A stretch of 43,878 bases of DNA from Sedimentisphaerales bacterium (lineage in GTDB: Bacteria > Planctomycetota > Phycisphaerae > Sedimentisphaerales > SM23-30): positions 1 through 43,878 of the forward strand of contig JAFGFX010000108.1 of assembly GCA_016930855.1 (NCBI GenBank), given 5' to 3'. Within the stretch, counting starts at the first letter, position 1. Each line of letters begins with the position of its first letter. Positions 43,355 to 43,878 of the stretch are shown here, piece after piece. Under the pieces are notes generated by a model. The model was not told where the DNA came from, did no database searches, and worked only from the letters and a program-made list of their open reading frames with translations. The position numbers and the translations under genes were made by a program.

Positions 43355-43878
43355 TTACTTCGGCCGGGGCAGATCGAGCTGCGCGTCCAACGACTTGCCT
43401 TTGAGCTCGTCGGCCATATCCTCATCGATTTCGCCCCGGCGGATCAACTCCTCGATAATCTCATCCAGGGAGGGCTCGTGGCCCAACAGCTCCCGTAACT
43501 CCTCGAGAATCGGACTGGAGGGCTGATCCGGAAACGGCACCGCCATCTCCCGGCCGGCCAGCGGCTCCAGGGAACCGATGTAGCGCTCCAGCTCCACCAG
43601 CGTGTCGCCGCCCAGCAGATACGATTCAACCCGCACCGTCGCCTTGATCACGCTGGCGGCCGCCGTGTTCTGTCTGCCGCCCGCGACGTCCATCTGCTCG
43701 CGGGCCATGGACAATTCCCAACTGAAGCGGGGATCGAGTTCGTCCTGGCCGTGCAGTTCCTGGGCGTTGGGCTCCTGGCGGCTGTCGAGCAGGATCTCCA
43801 TCCGCCGCTGGGCCACGATCCCCGCCGCCTGCCGCAGGCCTTCCCGTTCCAGCCCGTCGGTGGTCCGGCGATAGACCA
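43355..43878 (-). CDS. gspI: GspI-like pseudopilin, 5' end beyond window
   Basis: The frame runs off the window edge; about 174 residues are visible, starting VYRRTTDGLEREGLRQAAGI. The AAGIVAQRRMEILLDS segment matches the post-helix region of GspI (A-x-x-A-x-x-R-M-E-x-L-L). A Trp-containing strand (FSWELSMAREQMD) follows, and the C-terminus is an unusually acidic helical extension of about 70 residues (EELIRRGEIDEDMADELKG). The prepilin cleavage site is outside the window. Gene order I-J-K-L-M agrees with the T2SS. Confidence 0.65.
   Translation of the reverse strand, partial: VYRRTTDGLEREGLRQAAGIVAQRRMEILLDSRQEPNAQELHGQDELDPRFSWELSMAREQMDVAGGRQNTAAASVIKATVRVESYLLGGDTLVELERYIGSLEPLAGREMAVPFPDQPSSPILEELRELLGHEPSLDEIIEELIRRGEIDEDMADELKGKSLDAQLDLPRPK

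Overview
ORGANISM. The window reads as a chromosomal segment of a high-GC, Gram-negative, free-living bacterium, most likely a planctomycete of the Phycisphaerae type. This is an inference from three things: parallel beta-helix proteins ending in a short dockerin-like EF-hand with a Cys in the loop, an exosortase cluster inside exopolysaccharide genes, and a divergent type II secretion (T2SS) pseudopilus operon. No rRNA or tRNA gene and no CRISPR array was seen. LAYOUT. 1-800: two wrecked insertion sequences, an internally deleted IS5-type transposase abutting an IS481-type C-terminal fragment. 910-2652 (minus): rpmE then prfA, with a good promoter and an intrinsic terminator around rpmE. 3085-9724 (plus): an unrecognised large protein, then a surface-glycan set (GT2 glycosyltransferase, LPG_synthase_TM-type membrane protein, methyltransferase, GT39-like membrane glycosyltransferase) and a small YjfB-like protein. 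9798-23847 (minus): a long polysaccharide/exosortase operon, transcribed as export lipoprotein, exosortase, EpsI-like DUF3485 protein, a 1,679-1,685-residue TPR protein, Wzc-like BY-kinase, nucleotide-sugar dehydrogenase and flippase. 24808-25560 (plus): a PglD/NeuD-like acyltransferase, divergent from that operon. 25807-27084 (plus): a lipoprotein with an apparent atypical protein-kinase fold. 27391-28137 (minus): RNase III, with a long hairpin in its leader. 28422-30434 (plus): a SpoIVB/S55-family peptidase. 30435-31067: a non-coding stretch with a strong minus-strand terminator that has no visible gene in front of it. 31068-32979 (plus): proC and a CPBP-family membrane protease. 33037-39453: a lower-GC island with two dockerin-bearing beta-helix proteins, bounded by a perfect 19-bp inverted repeat and carrying IS21-like and IS1634-like remnants. 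39493-43878 (minus): T2SS pseudopilus/assembly genes (gspI partial, gspJ, gspK, gspL and a GspM-like protein). HOW IT FITS TOGETHER. The plus-strand glycosyltransferases and the minus-strand operon together supply sugar-nucleotide synthesis, lipid-linked assembly, flipping (flippase), chain-length control (Wzc), export (SLBB lipoprotein), and an exosortase that presumably processes C-terminally tagged surface proteins; no such substrate is encoded here. The T2SS could carry the secreted beta-helix proteins outward. The most noteworthy items are the exosortase/giant-TPR operon, the lipoprotein kinase-like protein, the rnc leader hairpin, the orphan terminator, a 9-bp minisatellite shared by two gene ends, and the inverted-repeat-bounded dockerin island.
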